Positions 27,260 through 37,925 of a DNA stretch of 64,000 nucleotides are shown piece after piece (positions within the stretch are counted from its first letter, which is position 1; each line of letters starts with the position of its first letter). The notes beneath the pieces are model-generated. The model did no database searches, had not been told where the DNA came from, and saw only the letters and a list, made by a program, of their open reading frames with translations. Origin of the DNA: Leptospira saintgironsiae (GTDB lineage Bacteria; Spirochaetota; Leptospiria; Leptospirales; Leptospiraceae); contig NZ_NPDR01000004.1 of assembly GCF_002811765.1 (NCBI RefSeq), forward strand, positions 371,798 to 435,797. Direction: 5' to 3'. The position numbers and the translations under genes were made by a program.

Positions 27260-29509
27260 ATGAGCCTTCGAACGCGCTTCTCTCTTTATTGCGCTATTGT
27301 TCTATTTGCATTCTCCGTTTTGCTAACCTTGTTGGTGGCCGCGGCCGCATTCTATGATTCCAAAGTTTCTTCCCAAGAAGCTGCGTTTGCAAAAGCAGAA
27401 GGTGCATCCTTCGAAGTGCGTAAAATTTTTTCAGAAGCAATTTCCAAGGTGGGAGAAGTTAAAACTCGTTGGGAACTTACTCGTCCTTCTCGCGCTTCCG
27501 TTGAAAAAGATCTAGTGGATCTTTTTCAGAATGATAAAAGATTTTTAGGAGCTGGTGCAGTTTTCGAACCAAATCTTTTTGATGGAAAAGATTCTTCCTT
27601 TATAGGTCGTAAGGGTTCCAACTCAAATGGTAGATTTGTTCCTTACTTTCATAGAAGTGTCAAAAACCCAGATGAGATCAGTTTAGAAGAAAGTGTCTAT
27701 TATGATAATACCGACGAAAGTGGCAACTATTACCAAATCCCTAAAGCTACGTTAAGTGACTTTGTTGGAGAACCTTATTTTTATCCATTAGAAGGAGTGA
27801 ATATTTTTATGATCTCCTTGATCAGGCCTATTAGCCGCCAAGGAAGATTTATAGGGATTGTTGGTTTAGATCTGAAACTTTCGGATCTGGAAGAAGAATT
27901 ATTTTCCAAAAGACCATTCGGTGACGGACATTTGGCATTAATCTCTCCGGGTGGAAAATATGCGGTTCATGGTGCAAAAGGGATACTGCAAGGAAAGAAT
28001 GCAGGAACTCCTGAAGTAAAAGATTCCATTCAAAAATCCTTAGCCTCGGGGCAACCTTTTGCTTATTTAGTAGAAGGTGGGAACTCCTACATTTTCCCAT
28101 TCAGCATGGGAACCTACGGAAAGAATTGGGCCATAGAAGTATATGTTCCGGATTCGGTTCTTTGGAAAGATCTTGGGCCTATTATCCTAAGATGTTTACT
28201 CATTACATTCGCTCTTCTGCCTGTATGTTTATATTTTCTGGATAGATTCTTTTGCAAGTTCGTATCAGAAGGTTTAACTGAAGCGACTACTTTTGCGGAT
28301 TCTTTAGGAGCTGGAAATTATTCCGCTCAGATACCTACTCGAAAATTCCAGGATGAGATCCATCATCTTTTTATAACATTGGAAAATATGAAGGAGAAGT
28401 TACTGGCCGCGATCGATCAACAGATCCGTTCAGAAAAGATCCTAAGAGAATCCGCTGAAATTTATTCACGTAACGAAATTATCCGTCTTCAAAAAGAAGA
28501 ATTAGAAGTTGCTTTAGGGGAATTAAAAACCGCACAAGAAACCTTACTTAGAAATGAAAGGTTAGCGGCTATCGGTAGGATATCTGGGGCTGTTAGTCAC
28601 CAGATCAATAATCCACTCGGGGCAATTGGAGCTTCCAGAGAGAATATTTCCTTTTATGTGAAGAGAGTTGTGGCACTTCTGCCTTTTCTGTTTGAATATT
28701 TGAGTAAGGGTCCCGAGTCTGAGAGAGAATTTTTTAATATTACTTTAAAAAGAACATTAGAAAACCATAAAGAACAGATTGGCAAAAAGTTCAGAGAGAC
28801 CAGACATTCTATCGAAGCATTTTTAAAACAGGAACAAATAGAAGAGGCAGGGGATAAGGCGGCTGTCGTTGCAGAGCTTGGATTTGCGGATTGCCCTGAG
28901 TTTATTCTTCAATTATGCAGATGTTCCGAATGGGAACGTATTTCTGAATTTTTGATGGCCGTCCGAGGATTAGAAATTTCAGAGGAAGTCATTCACAGAT
29001 CCACTGATAGAATGTACAAAATTGTATCCGCTTTAGAAACATATTCAGGGATCGCAAAAGAAGATAAAGAAAGATGGATTAAAGTTTCCGACACAATGGA
29101 AGTTGTGCTTGGGGTATACGAAGGCGCTGGCGGAAACAGAGTCACAGTCGAAAGAAATTATATTTCAGAAGCTACCATGAGATGTGTTCCAGAAGATCTG
29201 GTAAGACTTTGGACTCAAATAGTGGATAACGCATACCAAGCAATGTCCGGCGAAGGGACACTTAAAGTAAATATCTATGACGCAGAATCCAAGGTAATCT
29301 GCGAAGTGGAAGATAGCGGCTCTGGTATTCCTAAAAATATTAGAGAGAAGGTGGGAGAAGTTTTATCTTCCGGAAAATCGGAAGGAGAAGGTGCAGGTAT
29401 TGGACTTGCCGTTGCTGCTTCCATTTCCAAAAAATACGGTGGCAGCTGGAATTGGGAAAGTGAACCCGGCTGCACTATCTTTCGCTTTTCTTTTCCAAAA
29501 TCAGAATAA
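27260..29509 (+). CDS. Cache-domain sensor histidine kinase with long DHp insert
   Basis: A 749-residue membrane kinase. Membrane segment ~10-30; periplasmic dCache domain ~35-300 (VFEPNLFDGKDSSF, GRFVPYFHRS); second membrane segment ~308-327; HAMP-like linker; coiled coil ~385-435. The phospho-accepting H447 lies in GAVSHQINNPLGAIGASREN. The ATPase domain has the N box IVDNAYQAM, G1 EDSGSGIP and G2 GEGAGIGLAVA. Between the H box and the second DHp helix (near 580-595) there are about 120 extra residues. The sensor domain resembles those of the two chemoreceptors at 29531 and 37926. Confidence 0.9.
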   Translation: MSLRTRFSLYCAIVLFAFSVLLTLLVAAAAFYDSKVSSQEAAFAKAEGASFEVRKIFSEAISKVGEVKTRWELTRPSRASVEKDLVDLFQNDKRFLGAGAVFEPNLFDGKDSSFIGRKGSNSNGRFVPYFHRSVKNPDEISLEESVYYDNTDESGNYYQIPKATLSDFVGEPYFYPLEGVNIFMISLIRPISRQGRFIGIVGLDLKLSDLEEELFSKRPFGDGHLALISPGGKYAVHGAKGILQGKNAGTPEVKDSIQKSLASGQPFAYLVEGGNSYIFPFSMGTYGKNWAIEVYVPDSVLWKDLGPIILRCLLITFALLPVCLYFLDRFFCKFVSEGLTEATTFADSLGAGNYSAQIPTRKFQDEIHHLFITLENMKEKLLAAIDQQIRSEKILRESAEIYSRNEIIRLQKEELEVALGELKTAQETLLRNERLAAIGRISGAVSHQINNPLGAIGASRENISFYVKRVVALLPFLFEYLSKGPESEREFFNITLKRTLENHKEQIGKKFRETRHSIEAFLKQEQIEEAGDKAAVVAELGFADCPEFILQLCRCSEWERISEFLMAVRGLEISEEVIHRSTDRMYKIVSALETYSGIAKEDKERWIKVSDTMEVVLGVYEGAGGNRVTVERNYISEATMRCVPEDLVRLWTQIVDNAYQAMSGEGTLKVNIYDAESKVICEVEDSGSGIPKNIREKVGEVLSSGKSEGEGAGIGLAVAASISKKYGGSWNWESEPGCTIFRFSFPKSE

Positions 29510-29530
29510 AATATAGCTCGGGCTTTTACT

Positions 29531-31597
29531 ATGAGTATCAGATATAGGATTTCACTTTATTTATCGATCGTACTTTTGACCGGTTCCTTTGTTCTGGCGG
29601 GTATCAATTCATTTTCTTCTTATTTCAGTTTAAAGTCACAGGTGGATTCAGGATCTACTATGGCAGGTAAACGTTATCAATATGAGATTTCTAACTTTCT
29701 GAATTCAGTTTTGGGATCTTTAAGAGGTTTTCAATTTATGTTGGAAACTTCTCATCCTAATAGAGACGAAATGGTCTCCTCTCTAAAAAAGTTAGCCGAA
29801 ACAGATTCTCATTTTTTCGGGACCTGGGTATTATACGAACCTAATGCTTTTGATGGACAGGATGCAAGATACAAAAATGCACCTTACCATGACGTAACTG
29901 GTAGGTTTGTGCCATATTGGAATAGAGCGACTGGTGAATTAAAAATTACGGTTGCAGAATCTTATGACGTAGATGATACGATCAGCTTTTATTATCGAAT
30001 TCCTAAAAAGACCCAGAAAGATTTTATTTCAGATCCTTATGTATATTCCGTAAGTGGAAAAGATGTACTAATGGTTTCTATGGTTAAACCAATCCTACGA
30101 AACGGAAAATTTGTAGGAACTGTCGGAACAGATATCGCCATGGAAAATCTCCAAGAACTCTTGGGGCCCATCCGACCATTTAGAGGAGAGGGTTATCTTG
30201 CATTAGTTTCTCCCGACGGGCTCTATGCAGCAAATGGTGGAGATCCTTCTTTAGTGGGTAAGGCAATTCCAGAAGAGAATATCCGTGCCCAGGTAAAAGA
30301 GCTAAGTTCGAAAGGAGAAGATTTTCAGATCAAGGGTGCAAGTCACACCAGATATTTTTTTCCATTCTTATTAGGAAATTATGATAAACCTTGGGCGGTA
30401 GAAGTATCCATCCCTGATTCAATCTTTTGGTCGGATATGAGAGGAGTGATCTTACAGACGATTTTATCTTCTCTCATTATCATGGTGATAATCCTGATCA
30501 TTCTGAATTTGATCTTTAATAAACTCATCACAACTGGATTATTAGAAGCGATTGGTTTTTCAGAGAAGATTGCAGATGGAGATTTGACTTCTCATATGGA
30601 AATCACGAGGGAAGATGAGATAGGAAAACTACTCAAATCCATGGATATGATGAAAGTAAACCTTTCTAAGATCATATCGGATATCAAAACATCTTCTACT
30701 AAACTAAATACCACCTCAGATCAAATGGCAGAGTCCAGCCGTAACTTCTCGGATGTAGCTCAGGCACAAGCCTCAGCCGCGGAAGAATCATCAGCTGCGG
30801 TAGAAGAGCTTGCAGCATCTGCTGAGAATGTTCGTAGATCTATGGAGAAAGCGATTGAGAACATGAAGGAGATAGATACAAACGTAGTCTTACTCCGAGA
30901 GCAGATCGGAACTATTAACAACGAAATGCAAATATTGTCTCAAGTTGCATCAGAATCCCAGGAACGAGCAGTGACTGGAGAGAATGCGATGGGTGCCACG
31001 AACCAAGCCATGGATGAGATTGGAGAAAGTGCTAGTCGTATTAATGAGATCTTATCTATCATCACTGAAATTTCCGAAAAAACAAATCTTCTTGCCTTGA
31101 ACGCTGCAATTGAAGCGGCGCGTGCAGGAGAAGCGGGTAAAGGATTTGCAGTAGTTGCAGAAGAGATCGGCAAACTTGCGTCTCAAACTTCTTCTTCAGT
31201 GCAAGAGATTGGAGAGCTTGTTGATTCCACCAATAATGCAGTTCATAACGGAAACACTAAGGTTAAAGAAGCGAGTGACATACTTCGTAAACTTAGGACG
31301 TCAGTGGATTCATTCGGTTTATCAGCGAAGAAGGTATTAGAATCCGTTAAAACCCAAGAGAAGAATACCCAAGATATCCATCAATCAGCAAATTTTCTCA
31401 TGAGTTTCAGTTTACAGATAGAAGAAGCGGTCCAAGAACAAAAACGTGCTACTGATGAGATCACTAAGACTATTGTAAGTATTTCAGAAGGTACCCAGGA
31501 AGTTGCTTCTGGAGCGGATGATCTAACTTCTTATTCAGGTGAGATGCACCAACAATCCGAAGGACTTCTTAAATCTGTAGATAAGTTTAAACTTTAA
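29531..31597 (+). CDS. Methyl-accepting chemotaxis protein with Cache sensor, copy 1
   Basis: A 688-residue transmembrane chemoreceptor. Membrane segment ~8-28; periplasmic Cache domain ~35-280 ([41 protein letters not shown]); membrane segment ~305-325; HAMP; cytoplasmic signalling domain with the conserved hairpin tip [20 protein letters not shown] and [14 protein letters not shown]. It would couple to CheA/CheW. It lies 21 bp after the Cache kinase. The last ~410 residues are nearly identical to the receptor at 37926, whereas the sensor half is diverged. Its 3' end overlaps the convergent PAS kinase by 11 bases. The ligand is unknown. Confidence 0.95.
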   Translation: MSIRYRISLYLSIVLLTGSFVLAGINSFSSYFSLKSQVDSGSTMAGKRYQYEISNFLNSVLGSLRGFQFMLETSHPNRDEMVSSLKKLAETDSHFFGTWVLYEPNAFDGQDARYKNAPYHDVTGRFVPYWNRATGELKITVAESYDVDDTISFYYRIPKKTQKDFISDPYVYSVSGKDVLMVSMVKPILRNGKFVGTVGTDIAMENLQELLGPIRPFRGEGYLALVSPDGLYAANGGDPSLVGKAIPEENIRAQVKELSSKGEDFQIKGASHTRYFFPFLLGNYDKPWAVEVSIPDSIFWSDMRGVILQTILSSLIIMVIILIILNLIFNKLITTGLLEAIGFSEKIADGDLTSHMEITREDEIGKLLKSMDMMKVNLSKIISDIKTSSTKLNTTSDQMAESSRNFSDVAQAQASAAEESSAAVEELAASAENVRRSMEKAIENMKEIDTNVVLLREQIGTINNEMQILSQVASESQERAVTGENAMGATNQAMDEIGESASRINEILSIITEISEKTNLLALNAAIEAARAGEAGKGFAVVAEEIGKLASQTSSSVQEIGELVDSTNNAVHNGNTKVKEASDILRKLRTSVDSFGLSAKKVLESVKTQEKNTQDIHQSANFLMSFSLQIEEAVQEQKRATDEITKTIVSISEGTQEVASGADDLTSYSGEMHQQSEGLLKSVDKFKL
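30363..31597 (+). repeat. Near-identical 1.2-kb tract, copy 1
   Basis: This coding tract (second membrane segment, HAMP, signalling domain of the first chemoreceptor) matches 38761-39995 at nucleotide level with scattered, mostly silent changes. Similarity begins near the end of the Cache domain and stops exactly at the stop codon. The offset is constant (8,398 bp), so there are no indels within it. Confidence 0.85.
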
Positions 31598-34500
31598 CTT
31601 CTAAAAAAGGAATAAGGATCCGGAACATTGTAAATCCGGGTCTTGTTTCTACTTCTATCTTTCCTTCGTGTTTTTCTACGATCTTTTTCACAATATCCAA
31701 TCCTAATCCACTTCCTTCTCCTGGAAGTTTTGTGGTGAAGAATGGTTGGAAAATTTTATCTATAATATTTTCAGAGATTCCAGGTCCATTGTCTGTAATT
31801 TCCACACAGATAGAGTCTACCTTTTGATAAACCTTGATCTTGATTGTTCCTCTGAACTCCATAGCTTGCAGAGAATTGTAGATCAAATTTGTCCATACAT
31901 GGATGAGATCATCTGGATAACATAATATTTTTGGAATATTCTCGTATTCCTTGGATATTTGGATCCCTTTTTTGAGCTGGTTCTGGTAGATTGTAAGAAC
32001 TGTTTCTATATTCTCAGTGATCGACGCAGGGATTTTTTCAGAAGTAGTATCGAAATGAGAGAAGTTTTTTAAAGCATATAAAATTTTGGAAACCCGGTCT
32101 ACTGCGATCTGTATCGTATTTGTATTGGAGAAGAAGAATGCTTCCAAAGCGGAATATTCCAAGAGCACACTTGCTTTTTCGCAGACCAAGAAGGGTAGTG
32201 CTATCTTAGGCAATTCCCTAAATCCCATATCTGTAAGAGTATCTGCAATCGCATAAGGAGAAGGAATATTCAATTCTTGTAATTGAACTGCTATACTTTT
32301 TTTAGCGTTTCTTTCTTCCATTCCGGCCAATTGATCTTTTGGTTGTCTGACTAAACTTAAGAATTGGCGGAATGATTCTACTTGTTCTGAATTCATTCCG
32401 GTTAATACATTTTGTACATCAGGTAAAATGGTTTGGAACCGGATCAAACATTCTTGTAAGTTTTGATTGGATGCTTGTACTGCTCCAATAGGATTATTGA
32501 TCTCATGTGCCACACCAGCGATCAATTGCCCAAGAGCCGCCATCTTTTCTGATTGGATGAGTTGAGCCTGTGCTTTTTTAAGGTTTTCTAATGTTTCCTG
32601 TAGTTCATTTTTTTGCATCTCTATCAGTCTGTTCCTGACTGATATCTCATCATTGATCACCTTTAATTCTTCTACTTCTTGGATAGCAGAAGTATCTAAA
32701 AGGCTGATTGCTGCTACATAGGTTTCTCTTTCCGTATAAAAGTGAACACTTCCGATTGCGGAAAACACTTGTTTGTTACCGCGTATTGCTCTTAATTCCA
32801 GGTTTTCGGAACTTTCGAAAGAGCGAATCCTTGCGTGTAATGTTGCCCAGGAATCAGGAGTGAATAATGTGACTGGAGAAATCGAATGAATGTCTTTTTG
32901 ATTAAAACCAAATACTCTTAAAAAAGCAGGATTCGTATCCAAGATACTTTCTGTTCTCGGATCTAAGAAGATGATTGCCTCGTTCGCAAATCTATAAAAG
33001 GTTTGGAACCTGGCCTCGCTTGCTTTTAATTTTTCCTCTGACTTTTTCCTGTCAGTGATATCAGCAATAATCCCTGCCATTCTTCCCGGAAGCTTTTTAG
33101 AATTCCGATATACTTGTCCTTTTACCTCTAACCAATGGATTGTTCCGTCAGGATGAAAGAATCTATACTCTATATTGATTGCATTTTCTTTTCCATAAAA
33201 ACTAGTGCGCATTGATTTTCGAAGAAGGTCTTTATCATCTGGATGAACCAAATCCATAAAAATTGAACTATCTTTCTCAAAATCATGCAGGTCTATTCCA
33301 AAAATAGAAGCAGTGTCTGTGGACCAGTGAGCAGTTCTATCTGTTAGATTCCAACTCCAAGTCCCCATTTTGGAAGCGTTAAGTGCAAGTCTGAGTCTTT
33401 CTTCGCTCAGCTTTAATGCTTTTTCAGCTGAAAGTGATTCAGTAATATCTGTTACTAAGAAGACTAAATTTTTTATTTTTCCGGAAGCGTCCTTGATAGG
33501 TGCTCCATTGATGGATAAGAATTTTTTATTTCCGAATTCATCTTCTATTGCGTGACGAACATCGGATACAGGTTGGCCTGAAGTGAGGACTCGCATGAAT
33601 GGTTGATCGTTTATTGTCCATTCACCCCCATCTATTGAGGTGGCTTTCCATTCAGGTGCATTGTATTTTCTTTCTTGGATTTTCTCTAAACTTAGTCCAA
33701 GTACACTTTCTGCGGAAGCATTGGCGTATAAAATTTCTCCGTCAGGATTTAATACAGTGATCGCCGCGACTGAAGTTTTCATAATTTCTGCGAGAAGGTC
33801 TCTTTCTGCGAGAAGGTCACTATGTTTTCGTTTTCTTTCTAATGCGTTAGTAAGTGTCTCTCCGATTGCTTTTAAGTTTGCGAGTTCGAATTCTCCGAAC
33901 TTCATTCCTAATTGCCTCAAAGGGATTTCCGAAGTCATTCCTAAGCCACCAACCACTTTTCCTTCTAAGGTAAGAGGAACTGCGATCAAGAACTGAATTT
34001 GTAATGAGAGCATTTTATCTCGTGCATCTGATTCTGGAAAATCTTCTAATTGAAGAGTGGCTATTTCTCCTTCCAGGATCTTTTTTGTGAGAAAATTATT
34101 TGGATCCACTGGGCTTTCTGCAGGCCAGCTTGGTTCTTGGTTTTTTGCTTCTGGTGAAATAAACTCGTATACCAAGGTCCTCGTTAATTTTTCAGTATCG
34201 TATAATACTAGATTACCTCTAGACATTTTGAATGTTTGAGTGATCTTAGAGATAGAGTTGGCGATCGCTTCTTCAATTTCTAATATAGGTTGGTTGATCA
34301 GTTCTGTGGAAATAGAAGAAGTTAGTCTTTCTATGTTTGTTTTGTCCTCTTCTTCCTTTTTTCTTTTGATCTCGTCGCTGATATCTTGGATCGTTCCTAA
34401 TAGTTTAAGGACTTTTCCTTCTGAATCTTTGATAAAGTCGGTTCTGTTTAATAGGACCTTCTCCTTTCCAGAAGGTGTAATGGATCTATATTCTATCTCA

Positions 34501-35999
34501 GCGGAAATACCTTCTATTACTGATCTTTTAAAATGTTCTTCTACTCTTTCTCTATCATCAGAATGCATATAATCGAATGTAGGTACAAGCATTCTATCAT
34601 TTGTTTCTAATATTTGATAAAGGCCTTCGGAAGCGGTCATTTTTCCGGAAGGTATATCGTATTCCCAACTTCCTATCTTGGCCGTTTTTTGGGCTCTGTC
34701 TAGGAATAGTTTTGTTTCTCTTAATTCATCTTCTATTTGTTTTTGTTCGGAGATATCTATATGGATACCGATCATTCTGACCGGATTTCCTTCCGAGTCT
34801 CTCTCCGCTATTTTACCTCTGGTTAAGATCCATTTATAGGAGCTGTCTTTACATTTTAATCGGAATGCGATTGAGTAAGCAGGTAATTCTCCTTTTGCAT
34901 AATCTTTCCAAGCAGAATTTGTTTTGTCTCTGTCTTCCGGATGAAGGCTTTCATTCCAAAATTCGTATGTAGGTTCAATTTCTCCCGGATGATAACCTAA
35001 CATTTTCAGCCAGTTTTCGTCTACATGATGTTGGTTTGTTATAATATTATAATCCCATATACCAAGGTTAGCTCCTTGGACTGCTAGATCTAATCTGCTT
35101 TCTTTATCTTCTAGGATTTTTTCAGTTTCTTTTTTTTCGGTAATATCTATATGAATACCGAGTGCTCGAATTGGAGTGCCATCCTTATCCCTCTCCCAAA
35201 CTTTTCCTCTAGAGCGGATCCATTTCCAAGTTCCGTCCTTACATAACATTCGAAAGTCTGTTTCGAGTAATTCGGCTTGGCCTTCTACATGTTCTTTCAG
35301 GCTCTCTACAATGAGAGACAGGTCATCAGGATGGATCCTAGATGTCCAGAATTCACTAGTAGTTTGGAATTCGTCCAAGGTGTACCCTAGGATCTTTGCA
35401 CATTTTTCATTCGGGGTTACGATACCGTTTGGAATATTCCAATCCCAGAATCCAAGGTCTGCACTTTTTATGACAAGATCTAATTGTTCTTCTCTGGTCT
35501 TGAGTAGAACTTCAGCTGCGAGTTCTTTTCTAAGATCGATTATATTTCCGCGGACTAGATTATTAGAACCCGGGATCTTTACTAAATGTATTTCACACGG
35601 AATGATCTCTTTGTTTTTATCACAATGATTCCATCTAAATACTGGAGTTTCCCCTTGTAGTGCTAAGGTTATTTTTTCATAAGCAGATACTTTGGAAGTT
35701 TTTCCATCCGGTTGGAATTCAGGAGAGATATCTGCCGGACCTAACTTTAAGAATTCTTCTCTTGTGTATCCGAAAAGAATTTCTGCAGTCGAGTTGACTA
35801 CCTCAAAGATCCCAGTCTCGGAGTTAACAATCGTGATCGCGGAAGGAGAATAATCGATTAACGATTTCAAAAGACGATTGTCAGATTCCGAGCGAGATAG
35901 TTTCTCTACTTTTTCCTCTAACTCGGAGATCCGTTGGTTCGCCTCATCTAACTCCGTTTGGAGATCATTGTCCTTCTGTTTTGTATTTTTGGGATCCAC
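31587..35999 (-). CDS. Multi-PAS/GAF cytoplasmic histidine kinase
   Basis: A 1470-residue kinase without membrane segments. A short coiled coil is followed by four PAS domains (starts near 42, 170, 300 and 425; for example [22 protein letters not shown]), a GAF domain (~545-720), three more PAS domains (~735-1115) and a coiled linker. The H box [14 protein letters not shown] has H1165; the N box is [10 protein letters not shown]1 ITDNGPGIS, and G2 [12 protein letters not shown]. About 115 extra residues lie between the H box and the second DHp helix, as in the Cache kinase at 27260. PAS sites may bind haem, flavin or small ligands, but no specific cofactor signature is evident. No receiver domain. 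Confidence 0.9.
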   Translation of the reverse strand: MDPKNTKQKDNDLQTELDEANQRISELEEKVEKLSRSESDNRLLKSLIDYSPSAITIVNSETGIFEVVNSTAEILFGYTREEFLKLGPADISPEFQPDGKTSKVSAYEKITLALQGETPVFRWNHCDKNKEIIPCEIHLVKIPGSNNLVRGNIIDLRKELAAEVLLKTREEQLDLVIKSADLGFWDWNIPNGIVTPNEKCAKILGYTLDEFQTTSEFWTSRIHPDDLSLIVESLKEHVEGQAELLETDFRMLCKDGTWKWIRSRGKVWERDKDGTPIRALGIHIDITEKKETEKILEDKESRLDLAVQGANLGIWDYNIITNQHHVDENWLKMLGYHPGEIEPTYEFWNESLHPEDRDKTNSAWKDYAKGELPAYSIAFRLKCKDSSYKWILTRGKIAERDSEGNPVRMIGIHIDISEQKQIEDELRETKLFLDRAQKTAKIGSWEYDIPSGKMTASEGLYQILETNDRMLVPTFDYMHSDDRERVEEHFKRSVIEGISAEIEYRSITPSGKEKVLLNRTDFIKDSEGKVLKLLGTIQDISDEIKRKKEEEDKTNIERLTSSISTELINQPILEIEEAIANSISKITQTFKMSRGNLVLYDTEKLTRTLVYEFISPEAKNQEPSWPAESPVDPNNFLTKKILEGEIATLQLEDFPESDARDKMLSLQIQFLIAVPLTLEGKVVGGLGMTSEIPLRQLGMKFGEFELANLKAIGETLTNALERKRKHSDLLAERDLLAEIMKTSVAAITVLNPDGEILYANASAESVLGLSLEKIQERKYNAPEWKATSIDGGEWTINDQPFMRVLTSGQPVSDVRHAIEDEFGNKKFLSINGAPIKDASGKIKNLVFLVTDITESLSAEKALKLSEERLRLALNASKMGTWSWNLTDRTAHWSTDTASIFGIDLHDFEKDSSIFMDLVHPDDKDLLRKSMRTSFYGKENAINIEYRFFHPDGTIHWLEVKGQVYRNSKKLPGRMAGIIADITDRKKSEEKLKASEARFQTFYRFANEAIIFLDPRTESILDTNPAFLRVFGFNQKDIHSISPVTLFTPDSWATLHARIRSFESSENLELRAIRGNKQVFSAIGSVHFYTERETYVAAISLLDTSAIQEVEELKVINDEISVRNRLIEMQKNELQETLENLKKAQAQLIQSEKMAALGQLIAGVAHEINNPIGAVQASNQNLQECLIRFQTILPDVQNVLTGMNSEQVESFRQFLSLVRQPKDQLAGMEERNAKKSIAVQLQELNIPSPYAIADTLTDMGFRELPKIALPFLVCEKASVLLEYSALEAFFFSNTNTIQIAVDRVSKILYALKNFSHFDTTSEKIPASITENIETVLTIYQNQLKKGIQISKEYENIPKILCYPDDLIHVWTNLIYNSLQAMEFRGTIKIKVYQKVDSICVEITDNGPGISENIIDKIFQPFFTTKLPGEGSGLGLDIVKKIVEKHEGKIEVETRPGFTMFRILIPFLEVKV

Positions 36000-36339
36000 T
36001 CTCTATTTAATAGAAAGAGAAAATCTCTCTTTGAAAACAAAAATACTGGAGGCTCTGGTTTTTCATTCGGCCTTTGTTGTGATTGTGTGGAAAGAATAAG
36101 GCAAAAATTTCCTGATTCCAATCAGGCTGAAAATCTAAACTATTAGAAATATTCCAAGTGTTCAGAAATAAATTATCAATATTTCTAATAATAAAATTTT
36201 TTGAGTGACGAGTTAAGAAAAATGAACATTTCTTTTCGTCTTCTTATGGATTCTCGTCCCGTAGAAGATCGCTCTATGTACTTGGGATAGATCTAGAGAA
36301 AATAGGGTGCCCGCCCTAGTTAATATTGGAGACAAAATT
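36000..36339. other. AT-rich intergenic region between divergent genes
   Basis: A 340-bp non-coding stretch between the PAS kinase (minus) and the outer-membrane protein (plus). It must hold both promoters. I see AT-rich runs around 36,170-36,210 but no convincing -35/-10 pair, riboswitch or inverted repeat that I would name. Confidence 0.5.
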
Positions 36340-37905
36340 ATGTTCCTTGGAGTTTGGCCGAAGCGTCCTCTTGCTTACGTGGTAGGATTATTTTTTCTTT
36401 TCGGTTTCGGAGAAGTATTCTCAGCCGATTTCGTTCGTTTAAAAAACGGACAGGTAGTCCGAGGTAAGATCATCTTAGAAGACGATGAGAAAGTATTAGT
36501 CGCTGAGAATGATGATTATGTTCGCTTTGTAGATAAGGATAACGTAGCTCAGGTAAGTTATGAAAAAGGAAAACAGAATGCAGGGGCTTCTACATTAGAT
36601 AAAAAAACGGCTCCACAAAAAGTTTCCGATGTTCCCCAAGGCCACGTGGAGACTGGTCCTCCGAATATGTATGGTCCTAGTGCCGGCTCGAGTAACGGTA
36701 ATGGAGGAGACACTTCTATAGAAGTGATACATGAGGTGGTCACGGACTTTATTTGGCGGGGACTTAGTTTCTCCGGAGAGATCGCTAACCGTAGAGATAA
36801 CGAAAGTTATAGAGCAATGACATTCGTCCCTTCTTACCAACCAACTGTAACTTTTAATACTCCGTTAAAAGGTTTCCAAGTACAGTTTTGGGGAAACTTT
36901 CAATTAACCGAACGTAATGATAGGGATAATGACGGAAGATTTCAAATGTATCCGGGAGGAGCTGGACCTGGTTATGCAGGGCAAGGATCCTCAGGTTCTT
37001 TGAGTCCATTCTCCGCTCCTTCTCCCGATTCGTTGAACTCTGCTTGTCCTTATGATACTCAAGCCAACTTCATGGCCGGAAATCCAACAACAGGTTCCAC
37101 TTGCGGTGGAGATGTTCCGGGTTTTAAAAAAGAACAGAATGGTATGAAACGTTCAGACGGATTATTCTACGCATTCTATTATAATTTTGAGAAGACTAGT
37201 TGGGGAACTTTTACGGCAGGTATTTGGTTTTATAATACTTTTCAAAAAAGTTCTGCTTATACTTCTCCGGCATTGGGAGGATTTAATTCTGCAGCTGCGC
37301 AAGGAGTTCCTGGAGCAAATAACCCTTCTACCCAAATCACTCGTTTAGCTTGGCAGGAATATTTCTTCTTTTGGAAATTACCTTTCTTACAATATGTGAA
37401 TCCAACTATTTCCTTTTATACTCAATTCTCTCAGGAGAATGCGGGCTTGATGGCCGGTAAAAACTATCTATCTTTAACGATGGGTCATGAGTTTTTTGAA
37501 GGGAATTTTTTCCGAATACTTCCTCAGGTTAACATAGGTTATGCGATGAGCAATAATATCGTGGATAATAGATATGGGATCCAGGATATAACTTCTACTT
37601 TAACTTTCTTTTTCGGAAAGTTTTTCGTGAAGGCAGCAGACGTATATAGACCTAATTTATATATGTATGATACAGATAATTATTATGGCGCGACCGGCGG
37701 TTATGTGAATTCTACTTCTAAGGATAGTAAGATTGTTGATCCTGGGAAAGTGAACGGTCCTGCCAATCAGTTGGTATTAGATTTTATCAATACCTCTACT
37801 ACTATACCGGACCAATTAAGACAATCCGTAAGAGAGTCTTATCTTCTGCAGAAAATTCCTTCTCATTTGGTTTGGTTCAGTGTAGGTTTCAGCCAAAACT
37901 TCTAA
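36340..37905 (+). CDS. Outer-membrane beta-barrel protein, putative
   Basis: A 521-residue exported protein. A signal peptide (basic PKRP, then a hydrophobic core ending in EVFSA) is followed by a small beta domain (FVRLKNGQVVRGKIILEDDE, residues ~32-80), a low-complexity Gly/Ser/Asn linker, and a large part with alternating aromatic strands ending in SVGFSQNF with terminal Phe, typical of outer-membrane barrels. The frame is open from GTG 36307, but ATG 36340 is preferred because TTGGAGAC lies at the right distance and the signal peptide follows. It stands 20 bp before the second chemoreceptor, so the two are probably cotranscribed. The substrate is unknown. Confidence 0.75.
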   Translation: MFLGVWPKRPLAYVVGLFFLFGFGEVFSADFVRLKNGQVVRGKIILEDDEKVLVAENDDYVRFVDKDNVAQVSYEKGKQNAGASTLDKKTAPQKVSDVPQGHVETGPPNMYGPSAGSSNGNGGDTSIEVIHEVVTDFIWRGLSFSGEIANRRDNESYRAMTFVPSYQPTVTFNTPLKGFQVQFWGNFQLTERNDRDNDGRFQMYPGGAGPGYAGQGSSGSLSPFSAPSPDSLNSACPYDTQANFMAGNPTTGSTCGGDVPGFKKEQNGMKRSDGLFYAFYYNFEKTSWGTFTAGIWFYNTFQKSSAYTSPALGGFNSAAAQGVPGANNPSTQITRLAWQEYFFFWKLPFLQYVNPTISFYTQFSQENAGLMAGKNYLSLTMGHEFFEGNFFRILPQVNIGYAMSNNIVDNRYGIQDITSTLTFFFGKFFVKAADVYRPNLYMYDTDNYYGATGGYVNSTSKDSKIVDPGKVNGPANQLVLDFINTSTTIPDQLRQSVRESYLLQKIPSHLVWFSVGFSQNF

Positions 37906-37925
37906 GTATATAAGGAATATCTAAA

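Noticed and set aside
33640..33996. 118-residue plus-strand frame inside the multi-PAS kinase gene
   Set aside because: It is fully antisense to conserved PAS/GAF coding sequence and is explained by codon use on the other strand.
36307..36339. GTG at 36307 as start of the outer-membrane protein
   Set aside because: The ATG at 36340 has TTGGAGAC at proper spacing and directly precedes the signal peptide; the upstream extension lacks a ribosome site.
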